64,000 bases of DNA from Mangrovibacillus cuniculi (GTDB lineage: Bacteria; Bacillota; Bacilli; Bacillales; R1DC41). Where the stretch lies: contig NZ_CP049742.1 of NCBI RefSeq assembly GCF_015482585.1, positions 1,570,501-1,634,500 of the forward strand, written 5' to 3'. A program made the position numbers and the translations under genes. Shown here piece after piece: positions 1-8,882 of the stretch; positions within the stretch are counted from its first letter, which is position 1; each line of letters starts with the position of its first letter. Under the pieces are notes generated by a model. That model was not told the origin of the DNA and did not search any database. It was given only the letters and a program-made list of their open reading frames with translations.

Positions 1-556
1 GGTAATCAAATTTTTCAACAGCTTTGATTAAGCCCATGTTTCCTTCTTGAATTAAATCTAAGAATAACATACCACGACCAACATAGCGTTTCGCGATACT
101 TACAACTAGACGTAAGTTAGCTTCAGCAAGTCTACGCTTCGCTTCCTCATCACCTTGTTCAATTCGAAGGGCAAGATCAATTTCTTCTTCTGCTGAAAGG
201 AGGTCAACACGCCCAATCTCTTTTAAATACATGCGTACAGGATCGTTAATTTTTACTCCAGGAGGAACACTCAAGTCATTTAAATCAAATTCCTCTTCTC
301 CGTCCGCAGCTTTTAATTCACTTCGTGCTGGAGTGGATGCATCACTCTCTGCTACTACGTCTATTCCTTGATCAGCTAACGCCTCATAGAATTCATCCAT
401 TTGATCGGAGTCTAATTCAAAATTAGCTAATTTCTCTGTAATTGCCTCATACGTGATTTCTCCACGCTTTTTACCTGCTTCGATGATTTGTTCTTTCACT
501 TGATCTACAGTTAATTCAGTTTCTACTTCTTTGGAACGAGCTGATTTTTCAGCCAT
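1..556 (-). CDS. sigA: RNA polymerase primary sigma factor SigA (partial, N-terminal part)
   Basis: Housekeeping sigma factor that directs RNA polymerase to vegetative promoters. Only about the first 185 codons are present; the rest lies beyond base 1 of the window. The ATG at 556 is preceded by a strong AAGGAGGGG ribosome site. The translation shows the charged, lysine-rich region 1.1, then [11 protein letters not shown] (region 1.2), and [12 protein letters not shown] followed by [11 protein letters not shown] (regions 2.1-2.2), all characteristic of sigma-70 family primary factors. The DNA-binding regions 3 and 4 cannot be seen. It follows dnaG by about 45 bases, the conserved Gram-positive sigA operon order. 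Confidence 0.97.
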   Translation of the reverse strand, partial: MAEKSARSKEVETELTVDQVKEQIIEAGKKRGEITYEAITEKLANFELDSDQMDEFYEALADQGIDVVAESDASTPARSELKAADGEEEFDLNDLSVPPGVKINDPVRMYLKEIGRVDLLSAEEEIDLALRIEQGDEEAKRRLAEANLRLVVSIAKRYVGRGMLFLDLIQEGNMGLIKAVEKFDY

Positions 557-601
557 ATGTCCCCTCCTTCCAAACTTTACAAACACCCTAGTAATGCTAT
601 C

Positions 602-2410
602 TTAACTACGACGGAGCACATTAATTTCTTGATTAATTCTTGCAGCTTTAAGATAATCTTTAACTCGCTCCGCTGCCTTTAGTTGTTCTTGTTTTTCTTT
701 AATCGCTAGTACATTAATATGCTTCTTTAATACTTTGACGTAATCAAGAATTTCTTGATCTGTTACTTCGTATTCATCATCCATAGACATCTTAATATCT
801 ACAATAATCTTACGCAGCTCTGGATCTGTTAACATGTCAATAAAAGACAAGCCACTATCTTCCTCTTGATCATAAAAAGCATATAAATACGTTACTATTG
901 CTTCATGCTCATCTATATAAAAAGTCACTCCGTCTAAATAACGGTGAACCTTTGAAGCCATTTCACTATCTTTTAACATACAACCAATTAATTTACGTTC
1001 TGCATTAATATGTGCAGGCATTAGTGATTTTACTGGCAAACGTACTGGAGTATGCATAGTAGATGGACTATTTTTCTGTTTTTGTTTATTATCTGGATTA
1101 CTTTTCCTTACCTTCTCTACTTGTCCTATTAGTGTATCCATCTGTATGTTAAATTCATCTGACAAGGATTTAACATATAACTCTTGTTCGACAGGACTTT
1201 CGATGTGCGATATTTCTCCTATCATCTTTTCGATATAGGTAAGCCGATCTCCTTCTTCTTGGAGGTTTTTACCTTGACGATAAAAATAAGACAGAAAGGA
1301 CATTCGCGTAAGGCTTGATTGGATAACTTCTACTCTAAATTTTTCCCCACCATACTTTTTTATATAGTCATCAGGGTCCATTCGATCTGGCATTAGAGCA
1401 ATTTTCACTTGAAATCCACTTTGTATTAATGCAACAGATGCTCTGTTCGCAGCCTCCATACCAGCTTTGTCGGAATCAAAGCAAATGACTACTTTGTCTG
1501 TAATACGCTTTAGGCTTTGAATGTGTTGTGGAGTTAGGGATGTTCCCATTGTCCCAACACTATTTTTGACATCCGCTGTAGTAGCAGATATAACATCTGC
1601 GAATCCTTCAAAAAGCACCACTTCGTCTTTTTGCCTAATAAACGTCCTCGCTTTGTGAAAATGATATAATACCGTACTTTTATGGAAAATAGGTGTTTCT
1701 GGACTATTTAAATACTTTGGCTGTTCATCCGGTTGTATAGCACGACCAGAAAAAGCAACTGTTCGTCCTTTTTCATCTTCTAAAGGAAACATTATTCGAT
1801 TTCTAAAGCGGTCGAAATACGAATTAGAATCTTCTTTTTTTATTATTAAACCACTGCTTTCCATTTCTTTAAGAGAAAATCCTCTTTTTTCAAGAAACTT
1901 AACAGTAAAATCCCAACTAGGTAAAGAGTACCCTATTTGAAACTCGTCAATCGTCTGACGTGTAAAACCTCTCTCTAACAGATACTCCAGCGCTTCTTGA
2001 CCTTCTTTTGTATTTACCAGTAAATGATGGTAAAATTTACGTAGTAATTCATGCGCTTGAATCATTCGATGTTCTGGGGACTCTAAACGGTCTGAGTTAG
2101 TATTTTCATTTGTATGAATATCTAACTGCACATCTGTTTTATCGGCTATTTTGGAAATTGCTTCTACGAAAGAATAGCCTTCTATATCCATGATAAAGGT
2201 AAAAACATTTCCTCCTGCACCACATCCAAAGCAATGAAATATTTGCTTGTCTTCCGATACAGAAAACGATGGTGTACTCTCCCCATGAAAAGGACAAAGT
2301 CCAAAGTGATTGCGACCTTGTTTCTTTAATTGGACATATTCGCCAATTACATCAACAATATTCGTTTTTGAACGAATGAGTTCAATGGTTTCTTTTGGTA
2401 TTTTTTCCAT
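602..2410 (-). CDS. dnaG: DNA primase DnaG
   Basis: Synthesises the RNA primers for lagging-strand and initiation DNA synthesis at the replication fork, working with the DnaB-type helicase. The 602-residue length is normal for Bacillus primases. An N-terminal zinc ribbon is visible at residues 39-63 (CPFH ... HCFGCG). A central Toprim core follows, with the EGFAD motif and the metal-binding VICFDSDKAG stretch. A C-terminal region with the SLMPAHINAERKLIGCML segment is the helicase-interaction domain. It sits between yqxD and sigA on the same strand, so the three probably share a transcript. Confidence 0.97.
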   Translation of the reverse strand: MEKIPKETIELIRSKTNIVDVIGEYVQLKKQGRNHFGLCPFHGESTPSFSVSEDKQIFHCFGCGAGGNVFTFIMDIEGYSFVEAISKIADKTDVQLDIHTNENTNSDRLESPEHRMIQAHELLRKFYHHLLVNTKEGQEALEYLLERGFTRQTIDEFQIGYSLPSWDFTVKFLEKRGFSLKEMESSGLIIKKEDSNSYFDRFRNRIMFPLEDEKGRTVAFSGRAIQPDEQPKYLNSPETPIFHKSTVLYHFHKARTFIRQKDEVVLFEGFADVISATTADVKNSVGTMGTSLTPQHIQSLKRITDKVVICFDSDKAGMEAANRASVALIQSGFQVKIALMPDRMDPDDYIKKYGGEKFRVEVIQSSLTRMSFLSYFYRQGKNLQEEGDRLTYIEKMIGEISHIESPVEQELYVKSLSDEFNIQMDTLIGQVEKVRKSNPDNKQKQKNSPSTMHTPVRLPVKSLMPAHINAERKLIGCMLKDSEMASKVHRYLDGVTFYIDEHEAIVTYLYAFYDQEEDSGLSFIDMLTDPELRKIIVDIKMSMDDEYEVTDQEILDYVKVLKKHINVLAIKEKQEQLKAAERVKDYLKAARINQEINVLRRS

Positions 2411-2449
2411 CGGACGTCTTTGTCACCCACTTATTCATAACTAGTCATA

Positions 2450-2887
2450 TTAATTTTGATTGTTTAAAAGACGGTCTAAAGACTGAATAAATCGGTCTTT
2501 GTCTTCTTGTGTGAATTTTTTTGGTCCTTTTCCATAATTACCTTTTCGTCTTTCTTTGGCTGAATAGTATCTCATGGTAAGTGCCGTATCAATAGTTTCT
2601 TCTGTGTATACTTTTCCCGTAGGAGCAATGACGTAAACACGTTTAGCCAAAAGGAGACTAGCTAGCCCAATATCATGTGTAACAGCGATATCACGAGGTT
2701 TACAACGATTTAATAGATATAAATCCGCTGAATCTTGCCCTGGGTCCACATAAATCCATTTCCCAAAAGTTGGGGACGTTCTCATATGATCATAGGAAGC
2801 GATAAAATATACTTCTATAGATCGTCTCTGAGCTATTTGTGTAATTTCTTGAACTACCGGACAAGCATCTGCATCAACCCAAATCAT
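2450..2887 (-). CDS. yqxD: DUF188 / YaiI-YqxD family protein
   Basis: A 145-residue member of the YaiI/YqxD (UPF0178) family, whose biochemical role is unsettled; a PIN-like nuclease fold has been suggested for the family. The sequence begins with the family hallmark WVDADACPV. It also contains DIAVTHDIGLA and YTEETIDTALTMRYYSAKERRKG, which are family-typical. The ATG at 2887 follows a GAGGAGGA ribosome site. It is the first gene of the yqxD-dnaG-sigA run, as in B. subtilis. The name reflects family and position; no function should be inferred. Confidence 0.9.
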   Translation of the reverse strand: MIWVDADACPVVQEITQIAQRRSIEVYFIASYDHMRTSPTFGKWIYVDPGQDSADLYLLNRCKPRDIAVTHDIGLASLLLAKRVYVIAPTGKVYTEETIDTALTMRYYSAKERRKGNYGKGPKKFTQEDKDRFIQSLDRLLNNQN

Positions 2888-3072
2888 TGGTCCTCCTCAA
2901 CGTTATTCTACATAAAAAAGCAAATCCCTTCTAATTTTATCGGTTTTTTATAGAAAAGAAATGTTTTTGTCGAATTTTTTTGTTTACGGTACTCTTGACA
3001 TGAACTCTTAAATAGTTTATTCCTTATTTGTCTAGTCTAAACCTCTTAGAACTATTTTTATCACAATTTTTT

Positions 3073-3101
3073 ATTATAGTATAGGAATGTGCATTTGACT
3101 A
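3073..3101 (-). promoter_or_regulatory. Candidate sigma-A promoter for yqxD-dnaG-sigA
   Basis: On the minus strand a perfect TATAAT (3073-3078) lies 17 bases after TAGTCA (3096-3101), a 4-of-6 match to TTGACA. It lies about 185 bases before yqxD in the right orientation. Assignment rests on the consensus match only. Confidence 0.45.
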
Positions 3102-3265
3102 CATTTTTTCGATAATTTATGTAATATTGATTATAGTTAAGACACTTCGCAATAATTTACATATATTTACTCTTTCTGGCTAGAAAGGGATGTTCACTCC
3201 AATCCCTAAAGATAGATACGGATAAAGCATTCATTCTGTATTACTATTGTACTTAGGCTAAATAA

Positions 3266-3291
3266 ACTCATCCAAGCTCCGGTCACCTAAC
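3266..3291 (-). repeat. Truncated copy of terminator-adjacent hairpin repeat
   Basis: Read on the minus strand, directly after the terminator T-tract, comes GTTAGGTGACC followed shortly by GAGCTTGGATGAGT. These match the two ends of the full-length copy at 3728-3791 (GTTACGTGACC and GCTCTTAGATGAGT), with the central hairpin missing. The call depends on the fuller copies elsewhere. Confidence 0.45.
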
Positions 3292-3293
3292 AT

Positions 3294-3327
3294 AAAACAG
3301 GTACATTCTCTAGAATGTACCTGTTTT
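3294..3327 (-). terminator. Intrinsic terminator of the 78-residue gene
   Basis: Near-perfect palindrome AAAACAGGTACATTCT... ending in CCTGTTTT, 10 bases past the stop codon of the small gene. Closely related in sequence to the terminators at 14523-14558 and 21221-21256. Confidence 0.85.
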
Positions 3328-3337
3328 CCTTCCTTAC

Positions 3338-3574
3338 TTAGAACTTTTCCCAGCAATGACGTCGACGTCTACCGTTATGGTTATCGTCGTCATTCGCACC
3401 TGCAACTAAATCACCAAGACAGCGATTAACAGCACGACAGAAGTCATCACCATCGATATAAGCGTTCACCTTTACTTTAAAATCTCTCTGATTATCACGA
3501 GCACCAGCTACATCATCTCCGTTTCTACGGCCATTCATTACACCACGTACTTGTCCATTTCTACAACAACCCAT
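3338..3574 (-). CDS. Small cysteine- and arginine-containing protein of unknown function
   Basis: A 78-residue product that I do not recognise. The start is supported by TGGAGGT placed 7 bases before the ATG, and the gene ends just before a strong terminator, so it looks like a real single-gene unit. The protein opens MGCCRNGQVRG and has a middle section, FKVKVNAYIDGDDFCRAVNRCL, with two further cysteines. A DDDNHNGRRRR tail ends in HCWEKF. There is no signal peptide or membrane segment. Five cysteines plus alternating acidic and basic stretches recall small spore-coat proteins, but that is only an impression. It lies between sigA-operon and ppsR/ccpN genes that are adjacent in relatives. Confidence 0.7.
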   Translation of the reverse strand: MGCCRNGQVRGVMNGRRNGDDVAGARDNQRDFKVKVNAYIDGDDFCRAVNRCLGDLVAGANDDDNHNGRRRRHCWEKF

Positions 3575-3727
3575 TTTAAAACCTCCAATATATTTTTTTG
3601 TCTTACGATGACAGTATATGAAGAGGGTAACTCGTCGATTGGGTTGATTTAATAGTTTCTATCAAAATGTGCGGATACTCTAGTATATATAACTTAAAAT
3701 ACTAGATGGTCATTAACGAAATCATAT

Positions 3728-3791
3728 GGAGACTCATCTAAGAGCAAGCCACATCACGTGGCTAACGATGAGTTGTTACTGGTCACGTAAC
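3728..3791 (-). repeat. Terminator-adjacent hairpin repeat, copy 1
   Basis: On the minus strand this 64-base element starts GTTACGTGACC right after the T-tract of the yqfL terminator. It then shows ACTCATC-GTTA-GCCAC-GTGAT-GTGGC-...-CTTA-GATGAGT and ends CTCC. ACTCATC/GATGAGT and GCCAC/GTGGC pair, leaving a GTGAT loop. Related copies lie at 8568-8629 and 50059-50122. Confidence 0.8.
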
Positions 3792-3795
3792 AAAA

Positions 3796-3833
3796 AAACA
3801 GTTCTTTGGAGAAAATCTCCAAAGAACTGTTTT
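3796..3833 (-). terminator. Intrinsic terminator after the PPDK regulatory gene
   Basis: Perfect inverted repeat ACAGTTCTTTGGAGA / TCTCCAAAGAACTGT followed on the minus strand by seven T; its first bases touch the stop codon at 3832-3834. Confidence 0.9.
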
Positions 3834-4647
3834 ATCTATGTTGGTGAAGTTGTTGATAACGCTGAAGAATTAAGTTAGCAGTTTCTTCTACTGCTTTATT
3901 CGTCACGTCTATTAATTGACAATCTAGTTTATCAGCAATTGTTTTAAAGTATTCCATTTCTTCGTTAATTCGCTTAATTGTTGCATAACTAGCAGAATCA
4001 CTTAAACCAAGTGCACGAAGACGTTCTCGTCGAATATCGTTTAACTTTTCTGGTTGAATCATTAAACCAAAGCATTTTTCTTTTGGTAAACTAAACAACT
4101 GTTCCGGAGGGTCTACTTCTGGCACTATTGGTACATTTGCTACTTTCAGCCTTTTCAATGCAAGATATTGTGATAATGGCGTTTTGGATGTTCTTGAAAC
4201 ACCAATTAAAACAATGTCCGCTTTTGCAAGTCCTCTAGGATCACGACCATCATCGTACTTTACTGCAAATTCAATTGCTTCTACCTTTTTAAAGTAATCA
4301 TCATCCAATCTGTGTACCATACCTGGTTCACACAATGGCTCTGTGTTAAACAATTTACTAAACCCATCCATTAATGGCCCCATTATGTCATACGCTAGGA
4401 CATTTTCTTCTTGAGCTCTTTTCGTTAAATATGCTCTCATTTCGGGTTTTACTAACGTAAATGCAATCATAGACGTATGTAGTTTTGCTAAAGATAACAC
4501 GTCTTCAATATGATCAAAATCCTCTACGTAAGCATATCGCTTAATATCCACTAATGGTGTTGGGAACTGACTTATAGCAGCTTTCGTTACAAGTTCGGCT
4601 GTTTCACCGACAGAATCTGATACAACATAAATAGTAGGTTCTTGCAT
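3832..4647 (-). CDS. yqfL: Pyruvate,phosphate dikinase regulatory protein (YqfL/PpsR family)
   Basis: Bifunctional ADP-dependent kinase / Pi-dependent phosphorylase family (DUF299) that switches pyruvate,phosphate dikinase or PEP synthetase on and off by threonine phosphorylation. The 271 residues begin [16 protein letters not shown], the family's N-terminal signature. A P-loop-like [18 protein letters not shown] lies in the middle and [20 protein letters not shown] downstream. It follows ccpN by about 25 bases, so the two are very likely co-transcribed. This matches B. subtilis, where YqfL influences CcpN-mediated control of gluconeogenesis. No dikinase gene is seen in this window. Confidence 0.93.
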   Translation of the reverse strand: MQEPTIYVVSDSVGETAELVTKAAISQFPTPLVDIKRYAYVEDFDHIEDVLSLAKLHTSMIAFTLVKPEMRAYLTKRAQEENVLAYDIMGPLMDGFSKLFNTEPLCEPGMVHRLDDDYFKKVEAIEFAVKYDDGRDPRGLAKADIVLIGVSRTSKTPLSQYLALKRLKVANVPIVPEVDPPEQLFSLPKEKCFGLMIQPEKLNDIRRERLRALGLSDSASYATIKRINEEMEYFKTIADKLDCQLIDVTNKAVEETANLILQRYQQLHQHR

Positions 4648-4672
4648 TATTCGTTCATCCCTTGTCCCCTAT

Positions 4673-5308
4673 TTAATCTTCTAATGCTAAAGAGACAAAT
4701 GCTCTTGTGATGTTCGTTTTTGTAATTCTCCCGACAACTTCCATCCCTGTTTCAGTTTGACGGACGACTGGTACTGCATCAATCTGCTTTTCAATTAATA
4801 TTTGCGCTATGTCCAAAAGTCGATCTTCTTTTGTACAGACACTAATATTAGGCATTCTAGTCATAATAATATTCACTGGAATACTTGAGAGTTCTTGTTT
4901 CCCGATACTTGCGCGAAGTAAGTCTTTTCTGGAAAGCACTCCTACCAAATGCGTATTTTCGTCTATGACAAAAAGTGTTCCAACGTCTTCTAAGAACATT
5001 GTAACGATGGCATCATATACAGATACATTTTCTTGAACAACTACAGGCACAGATTGATAATCTCTCACGACGATCTTCTTCAAGTTTTCTGTTAGTAGTT
5101 GTGACCCTGTTTTACCAGTGAAAAAGTATCCAACTCTTGGTCTAGCATCTAAATAACCTGCCATTGTTAAGATTGCTAAATCCGGGCGTAATGTAGCTCG
5201 TGTTAGATTTAGCTGCTCGGCAATGTTTTCACCCGTTATGGGGCCATTTTCTTTTACGATCTGTAAAATTCTCTCTTGGCGCTGATTTAGTTCTATTGGA
5301 ACCACCAC
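4673..5308 (-). CDS. ccpN: Transcriptional repressor CcpN (HTH plus CBS domains)
   Basis: Repressor that, in B. subtilis, holds gluconeogenic gapB and pckA off during glycolytic growth, independently of CcpA. The 211-residue protein starts with a winged-helix domain (about residues 5-60, ENGPITGENIAEQLNLTRATLRP). Two CBS repeats follow (about 75-205, with GTLFVIDENTHLVGVLSRKDLLRA in the first). The start is GTG at 5308, with a second GTG one codon later; the upstream TAGGGTGG is a modest ribosome site. Length and domain order match the family. It leads the ccpN-yqfL pair. Confidence 0.93.
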   Translation of the reverse strand: MVVPIELNQRQERILQIVKENGPITGENIAEQLNLTRATLRPDLAILTMAGYLDARPRVGYFFTGKTGSQLLTENLKKIVVRDYQSVPVVVQENVSVYDAIVTMFLEDVGTLFVIDENTHLVGVLSRKDLLRASIGKQELSSIPVNIIMTRMPNISVCTKEDRLLDIAQILIEKQIDAVPVVRQTETGMEVVGRITKTNITRAFVSLALED

Positions 5309-5378
5309 CCTACATAATTGCTTCTTAATTCTATTATAAACGACAGTACACTTTTAGGAAATGAAATATAGTTAGAAA

Positions 5379-5409
5379 TGAAAGCCTCGAATAAAATCGA
5401 GACTTTCGT
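5379..5409 (-). terminator. Terminator after glyS
   Basis: Inverted repeat GAAAGTCTCGA / TCGAGGCTTTC with an ATT-rich loop, lying 8 bases after the glyS stop codon; the T-tract is short, so termination strength is uncertain. Confidence 0.7.
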
Positions 5410-5416
5410 TTTCATT

Positions 5417-7489
5417 TTATGATTTCACCAATACAAGACTTGGGTCTACGAAAGGTAGAATGATTGCAGCTAATGTAGCTAAAGTAGATAGACGGTTATG
5501 CTTGATGCCTTCATCGTCTACCATTACCATCGTATGTTCAAAATATTGATCAATAACTGGTTGTAACCCTTTTAGTTGATTATACATTTGATCCATATTC
5601 TTTAATTCACTTGTATTCTCAGATAATGCTACTACAGCATCTATTAGAGCTTTTTCAGCATCATGTTCTGCCAAATCCTTGTTAATAGAAGGAGTTCCTT
5701 CTAATTTTTTTGATAAGTTTATTACACGACCAAGAGACTCCATGACTGGCTTAAACTCTTCATTGTTCTTTTGGTCATCTAATACTATAGCACGCTCTAC
5801 TAGAGCAGGAATATTTTCTAGTCCACCTGATAAAACAGCATCTATGATATCATGTCGAACACCACGGTCTAAACACACTTGTTTAACACGAGCCGTAAAG
5901 AATTCCGTTAGTTCTTCTACAAGTTGCTGTTTGTCTTTTTGTCCTATACCTTTTTCTAAAAGTAGAGTTACTGCTTCGTTAAACAGTTCTTTTAATGAAA
6001 GACCAAATGAATGATCCATTAACGTTAAGACAATACCTGTAGCTTGCCTTCTTAATGCATATGGATCTTGTGAACCAGTAGGAATTCTACCAATCGCAAA
6101 AGAGGAAGCAATGGTATCTAATTTATCCGAGATAGCTACGATTGCACCGATTTTACTTTCCGCTGTAGTATCTTCAGCAGATCTTGGTTGGTAATGTTCT
6201 TCAATTGCCTGTGCAACTTCCGCTTCTTCTCCTAATCTAGTCGCATAATCCCTTCCCATCGTTCCTTGAAGCTCTGGGAATTCATATACCATTTGAGAAA
6301 CTAAATCAAATTTACTGATTTCTGCTGCCCTTACCGCTTTCGTTCTTGTCTCTGATTCTAGATGTAGCTTATCTGAAACGAAAGATGTAAGCTTTGTTAT
6401 TCTTTCCACTTTCTCAGCCAAGGTCCCTATTTCTACTTGATACACGATGGCAGCCAATTTTTTATTAAAGCTCTCAATGTCTTTCTTTTGGTCTTCTTTG
6501 TAGAAGAAATCAGCGTCAGATAATCTAGCACGTAATACTTTCTCATTTCCTTTCGCCACTTTTTCCATATGTTCATGATTACCATTTCGAACAGTTACAA
6601 AGAAAGGCAATAAAGTATCACCTTGAGACTTTACCGGGAAATAACGCTGATGTTCTTTCATCGAAGTAATCAAAACTTCTTCGGGTAAAGTTAAGAACGC
6701 TTCTTCAAATGCTCCAAATAATGCAGTTGGGTATTCTACTAAGTTTGTTACTTCTTCTAAAAGGTTTGGATCAACTGGAATAATCCAACCTTTTTCTTCC
6801 GCTAATTTTTCTAATTGGGAGACAATAGCTTCTTTTCTAGCAAATGCATCTACTACAACATATTCAGCTAACAATTGTTTTTCATACGTACTTGGTTCTT
6901 CTATAGCTGTTTCTTTTCCTAAGAATCTATGCCCTTGTGAAGTACGTCCAGTCTCTACTCCAACTACCGAAAAAGGAATAACCTCTGACCCAAACATACA
7001 AGCCAACCATTTAATAGGTCGTACATATCTTAAATCATTGGAACCCCATTTCATATTTTTAGGAAACGTTAAGGATATAACAATCTTTTCTAATTGTGGT
7101 AGTAAATCAATCGTAGATTTACCTTTCGTAAATTTCTTTACGTGCACATACTCGATACCTTTTATTTCTTGGAAGAACAAATCGTCAACAGTCCCACCTT
7201 GTCCTTTAACAAATCCAACTGCCGCCTTTGTCCATTCCCCATTTTCATTTACTGCTATCTTTTTGGCTGGACCTTTTGCGATTTCTTCTTTATCTTCTTG
7301 TTGAGACACTAATCCATTAACTCTTACTGCTAGTCGACGAGGAGTGGAAAAACGTTCTATTGACGCGAAACTTAGACCTTGTTCTACTAACCAATCTCTT
7401 ACCTTGCCTTCGAGATCTTCACTAGATTGTGTAACGAACCTAGCTGGCATTTCTTCTAACCCAATTTCTAATAATAAATCTTTAGTCAT
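5417..7489 (-). CDS. glyS: Glycine-tRNA ligase beta subunit
   Basis: Beta subunit of the heterotetrameric bacterial glycyl-tRNA synthetase; it binds tRNA-Gly and is required for charging. The 690 residues show the family start [17 protein letters not shown], the segment GHRFLGKE, and the HD-like region with [11 protein letters not shown]. Further family stretches are [31 protein letters not shown] and a C-terminal anticodon-binding domain. Its ATG lies inside the end of glyQ (8-base overlap), so the two are translationally coupled and share the upstream T-box. Confidence 0.97.
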   Translation of the reverse strand: MTKDLLLEIGLEEMPARFVTQSSEDLEGKVRDWLVEQGLSFASIERFSTPRRLAVRVNGLVSQQEDKEEIAKGPAKKIAVNENGEWTKAAVGFVKGQGGTVDDLFFQEIKGIEYVHVKKFTKGKSTIDLLPQLEKIVISLTFPKNMKWGSNDLRYVRPIKWLACMFGSEVIPFSVVGVETGRTSQGHRFLGKETAIEEPSTYEKQLLAEYVVVDAFARKEAIVSQLEKLAEEKGWIIPVDPNLLEEVTNLVEYPTALFGAFEEAFLTLPEEVLITSMKEHQRYFPVKSQGDTLLPFFVTVRNGNHEHMEKVAKGNEKVLRARLSDADFFYKEDQKKDIESFNKKLAAIVYQVEIGTLAEKVERITKLTSFVSDKLHLESETRTKAVRAAEISKFDLVSQMVYEFPELQGTMGRDYATRLGEEAEVAQAIEEHYQPRSAEDTTAESKIGAIVAISDKLDTIASSFAIGRIPTGSQDPYALRRQATGIVLTLMDHSFGLSLKELFNEAVTLLLEKGIGQKDKQQLVEELTEFFTARVKQVCLDRGVRHDIIDAVLSGGLENIPALVERAIVLDDQKNNEEFKPVMESLGRVINLSKKLEGTPSINKDLAEHDAEKALIDAVVALSENTSELKNMDQMYNQLKGLQPVIDQYFEHTMVMVDDEGIKHNRLSTLATLAAIILPFVDPSLVLVKS

Positions 7490-8372
7490 TTTTCGCCGCC
7501 TCCTCTTTAGCTAAAATAGGGAATCCTAGTTTTTCTCTCTCTTCGTAGAACGTTTTGGCTACTTGTCTTGCCAGCGTTCTCATTCGACCAATATATCCCG
7601 TTCTTTCGGTTACAGAAATTGCTCCTCTTGCATCCAACAAGTTAAATACATGTGAGCTTTTAAGGATGTAATCATATGCTGGGTGAACTAAACCATGCTC
7701 CATTTGAGCTTTCGCTTCCGCTTCATATTTTTCAAATAGTTCAAAAAGCATTTCTTGATTAGATGTTTCAAACGTGTACTTGGAATGTTCAAACTCCGGT
7801 TGATAGAAAATATCACGTACAGTGAATCCCTCTGTCCACTCTAAATCAAAAACGTTCTCTTTATCTTGAATGTAAGAAGCCAAACGTTCTATTCCATAGG
7901 TAATCTCAACAGAAACCGGCTTACATTCTAATCCACCAACTTGTTGAAAGTATGTGAACTGCGTAATTTCCATACCGTCTAACCATACTTCCCATCCAAG
8001 ACCTGCACATCCTAAAGATGGATTCTCCCAGTTATCCTCTACGAAACGAATATCATGTTCTAATGGATCAATACCAAGTGCTCGAAGTGAATCTAAGTAA
8101 AGTTCTTGGATGTTATCTGGAGATGGTTTCATAATTACTTGAAATTGGTGATGTTGATATAATCGGTTAGGGTTTTCTCCATAACGTCCATCCGCTGGTC
8201 TTCTGCTTGGTTCTACATACGCTACATTCCAAGGCTCTGGCCCAATTGCTCGTAAGAACGTATACGGGCTCATTGTTCCTGCACCTTTCTCTACGTCATA
8301 TGCTTGCATTAAGATACAACCTTGCTTTGACCAATGTTGTTGTAGTGTTACTATCATCTGTTGAATATTCAC
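7482..8372 (-). CDS. glyQ: Glycine-tRNA ligase alpha subunit
   Basis: Alpha subunit of glycyl-tRNA synthetase, carrying the class II catalytic site that makes glycyl-adenylate. The 296-residue length is typical. Recognisable family stretches are [24 protein letters not shown] near the N-terminus, [24 protein letters not shown], and [20 protein letters not shown]. It is the first coding gene after a glycine-specific T-box leader. Its 5' untranslated part is unusually long because two repeat copies lie between the attenuator and the ATG. Confidence 0.97.
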   Translation of the reverse strand: MNIQQMIVTLQQHWSKQGCILMQAYDVEKGAGTMSPYTFLRAIGPEPWNVAYVEPSRRPADGRYGENPNRLYQHHQFQVIMKPSPDNIQELYLDSLRALGIDPLEHDIRFVEDNWENPSLGCAGLGWEVWLDGMEITQFTYFQQVGGLECKPVSVEITYGIERLASYIQDKENVFDLEWTEGFTVRDIFYQPEFEHSKYTFETSNQEMLFELFEKYEAEAKAQMEHGLVHPAYDYILKSSHVFNLLDARGAISVTERTGYIGRMRTLARQVAKTFYEEREKLGFPILAKEEAAKND

Positions 8373-8402
8373 TTATTTTCCTCCTATTCTTTTTAACCTT
8401 AA

Positions 8403-8437
8403 AGACTGCATAGGATTTTCCCCTATAGGTCGCAGTC
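8403..8437 (-). other. Imperfect hairpin in the glyQ leader
   Basis: GACTGC / GCAGTC flank a second short inverted pair (CCTATAGG and CCTAT) about 30-65 bases before the glyQ start. There is no T-tract, so it is not a terminator; its role is unknown. Confidence 0.35.
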
Positions 8438-8505
8438 AAAGGAAACTTATCAAAGTGTTTACTGCATCTAGTAATGGACATGTACTTGTTAGCGATTAAG
8501 CAAAA

Positions 8506-8553
8506 GGGAGACTTATCGTTGAACACATCACGTTGCGGGTGATGAGTTGTTAC
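8506..8553 (-). repeat. Diverged hairpin repeat, copy 2b
   Basis: On the minus strand GTAACAACTCATC ... GTGAT ... GATAAGTCTCCC repeats the architecture of copy 2, which lies 15 bases upstream on the transcript. One outer pair is mismatched and the inner stem is degenerate, so this looks like an older, decaying unit in tandem. Confidence 0.6.
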
Positions 8554-8567
8554 AAGAAGGACAATAA

Positions 8568-8629
8568 GGAGACTCATCTAAGTACAGACCACATCACGTG
8601 GTCAACGATGAGTTGTTACGTCACGTAAC
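8568..8629 (-). repeat. Terminator-adjacent hairpin repeat, copy 2
   Basis: On the minus strand GTTACGTGACGTAAC begins immediately after the seven-T tract of the T-box terminator. ACTCATC-GTTG-ACCAC-GTGAT-GTGGT-...-CTTA-GATGAGT-CTCC follows. Relative to copy 1 the inner stem has an A-T pair in place of G-C, a compensatory change. Confidence 0.8.
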
Positions 8630-8631
8630 AA

Positions 8632-8825
8632 AAAAACTCCCGCCCCTAGCGTTAAAGATAACGCTAGGGACGAGAGTTGACCCGCGGTTCCACCCTAGTT
8701 ACTGAAGAAAAACTCCAGTCACTTTTAAAGAAGTTGCTCCAAGATGCCGTTCAACAGTTGTTCCTTACCTAGCTTTCACTATCCTAGGTTCGCTTTAAAG
8801 TACAAGCTGTTTACTCCTTCTCTTC
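8632..8825 (-). promoter_or_regulatory. Glycine-specific T-box leader of glyQS
   Basis: Tandem regulatory RNA that senses uncharged tRNA-Gly and prevents early termination. On the minus strand the 14-base T-box core GGGTGGAACCGCGG lies at 8682-8695. Its TGGA can pair with a tRNA 3' end UCCA, as expected for tRNA-Gly. The likely specifier codon is GGC (8746-8748) in the context GAACGGCAT, the arrangement of known glyQS leaders. A strong terminator (about 8632-8678; CCCTAGCGTTA / TAACGCTAGGG plus T7) follows. Exact 5' end not determined. Confidence 0.93.
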
Positions 8826-8882
8826 AACACAACATAATAAAATAATATGATAAACAAAAACTACTCTATCTAGCTGTAAAAG

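Larger units (their letters stand above)
2888..3337. other. 450-base intergenic region with repeat remnants
   Basis: No convincing gene. It holds the candidate yqxD promoter (3073-3101), a remnant of the GC-rich repeat's right end near 3190-3215 (CTCCAATCCCTAAAGATA, also at 21133-21150), a truncated copy of the terminator-adjacent repeat (3266-3291), and the terminator of the downstream small gene (3294-3327). Confidence 0.6.

Noticed and set aside
3728-3791. Reading the dispersed hairpin repeats as a CRISPR array
   Set aside because: Copies are scattered singly over tens of kilobases (only one tandem pair), with no regular spacers and no cas genes.
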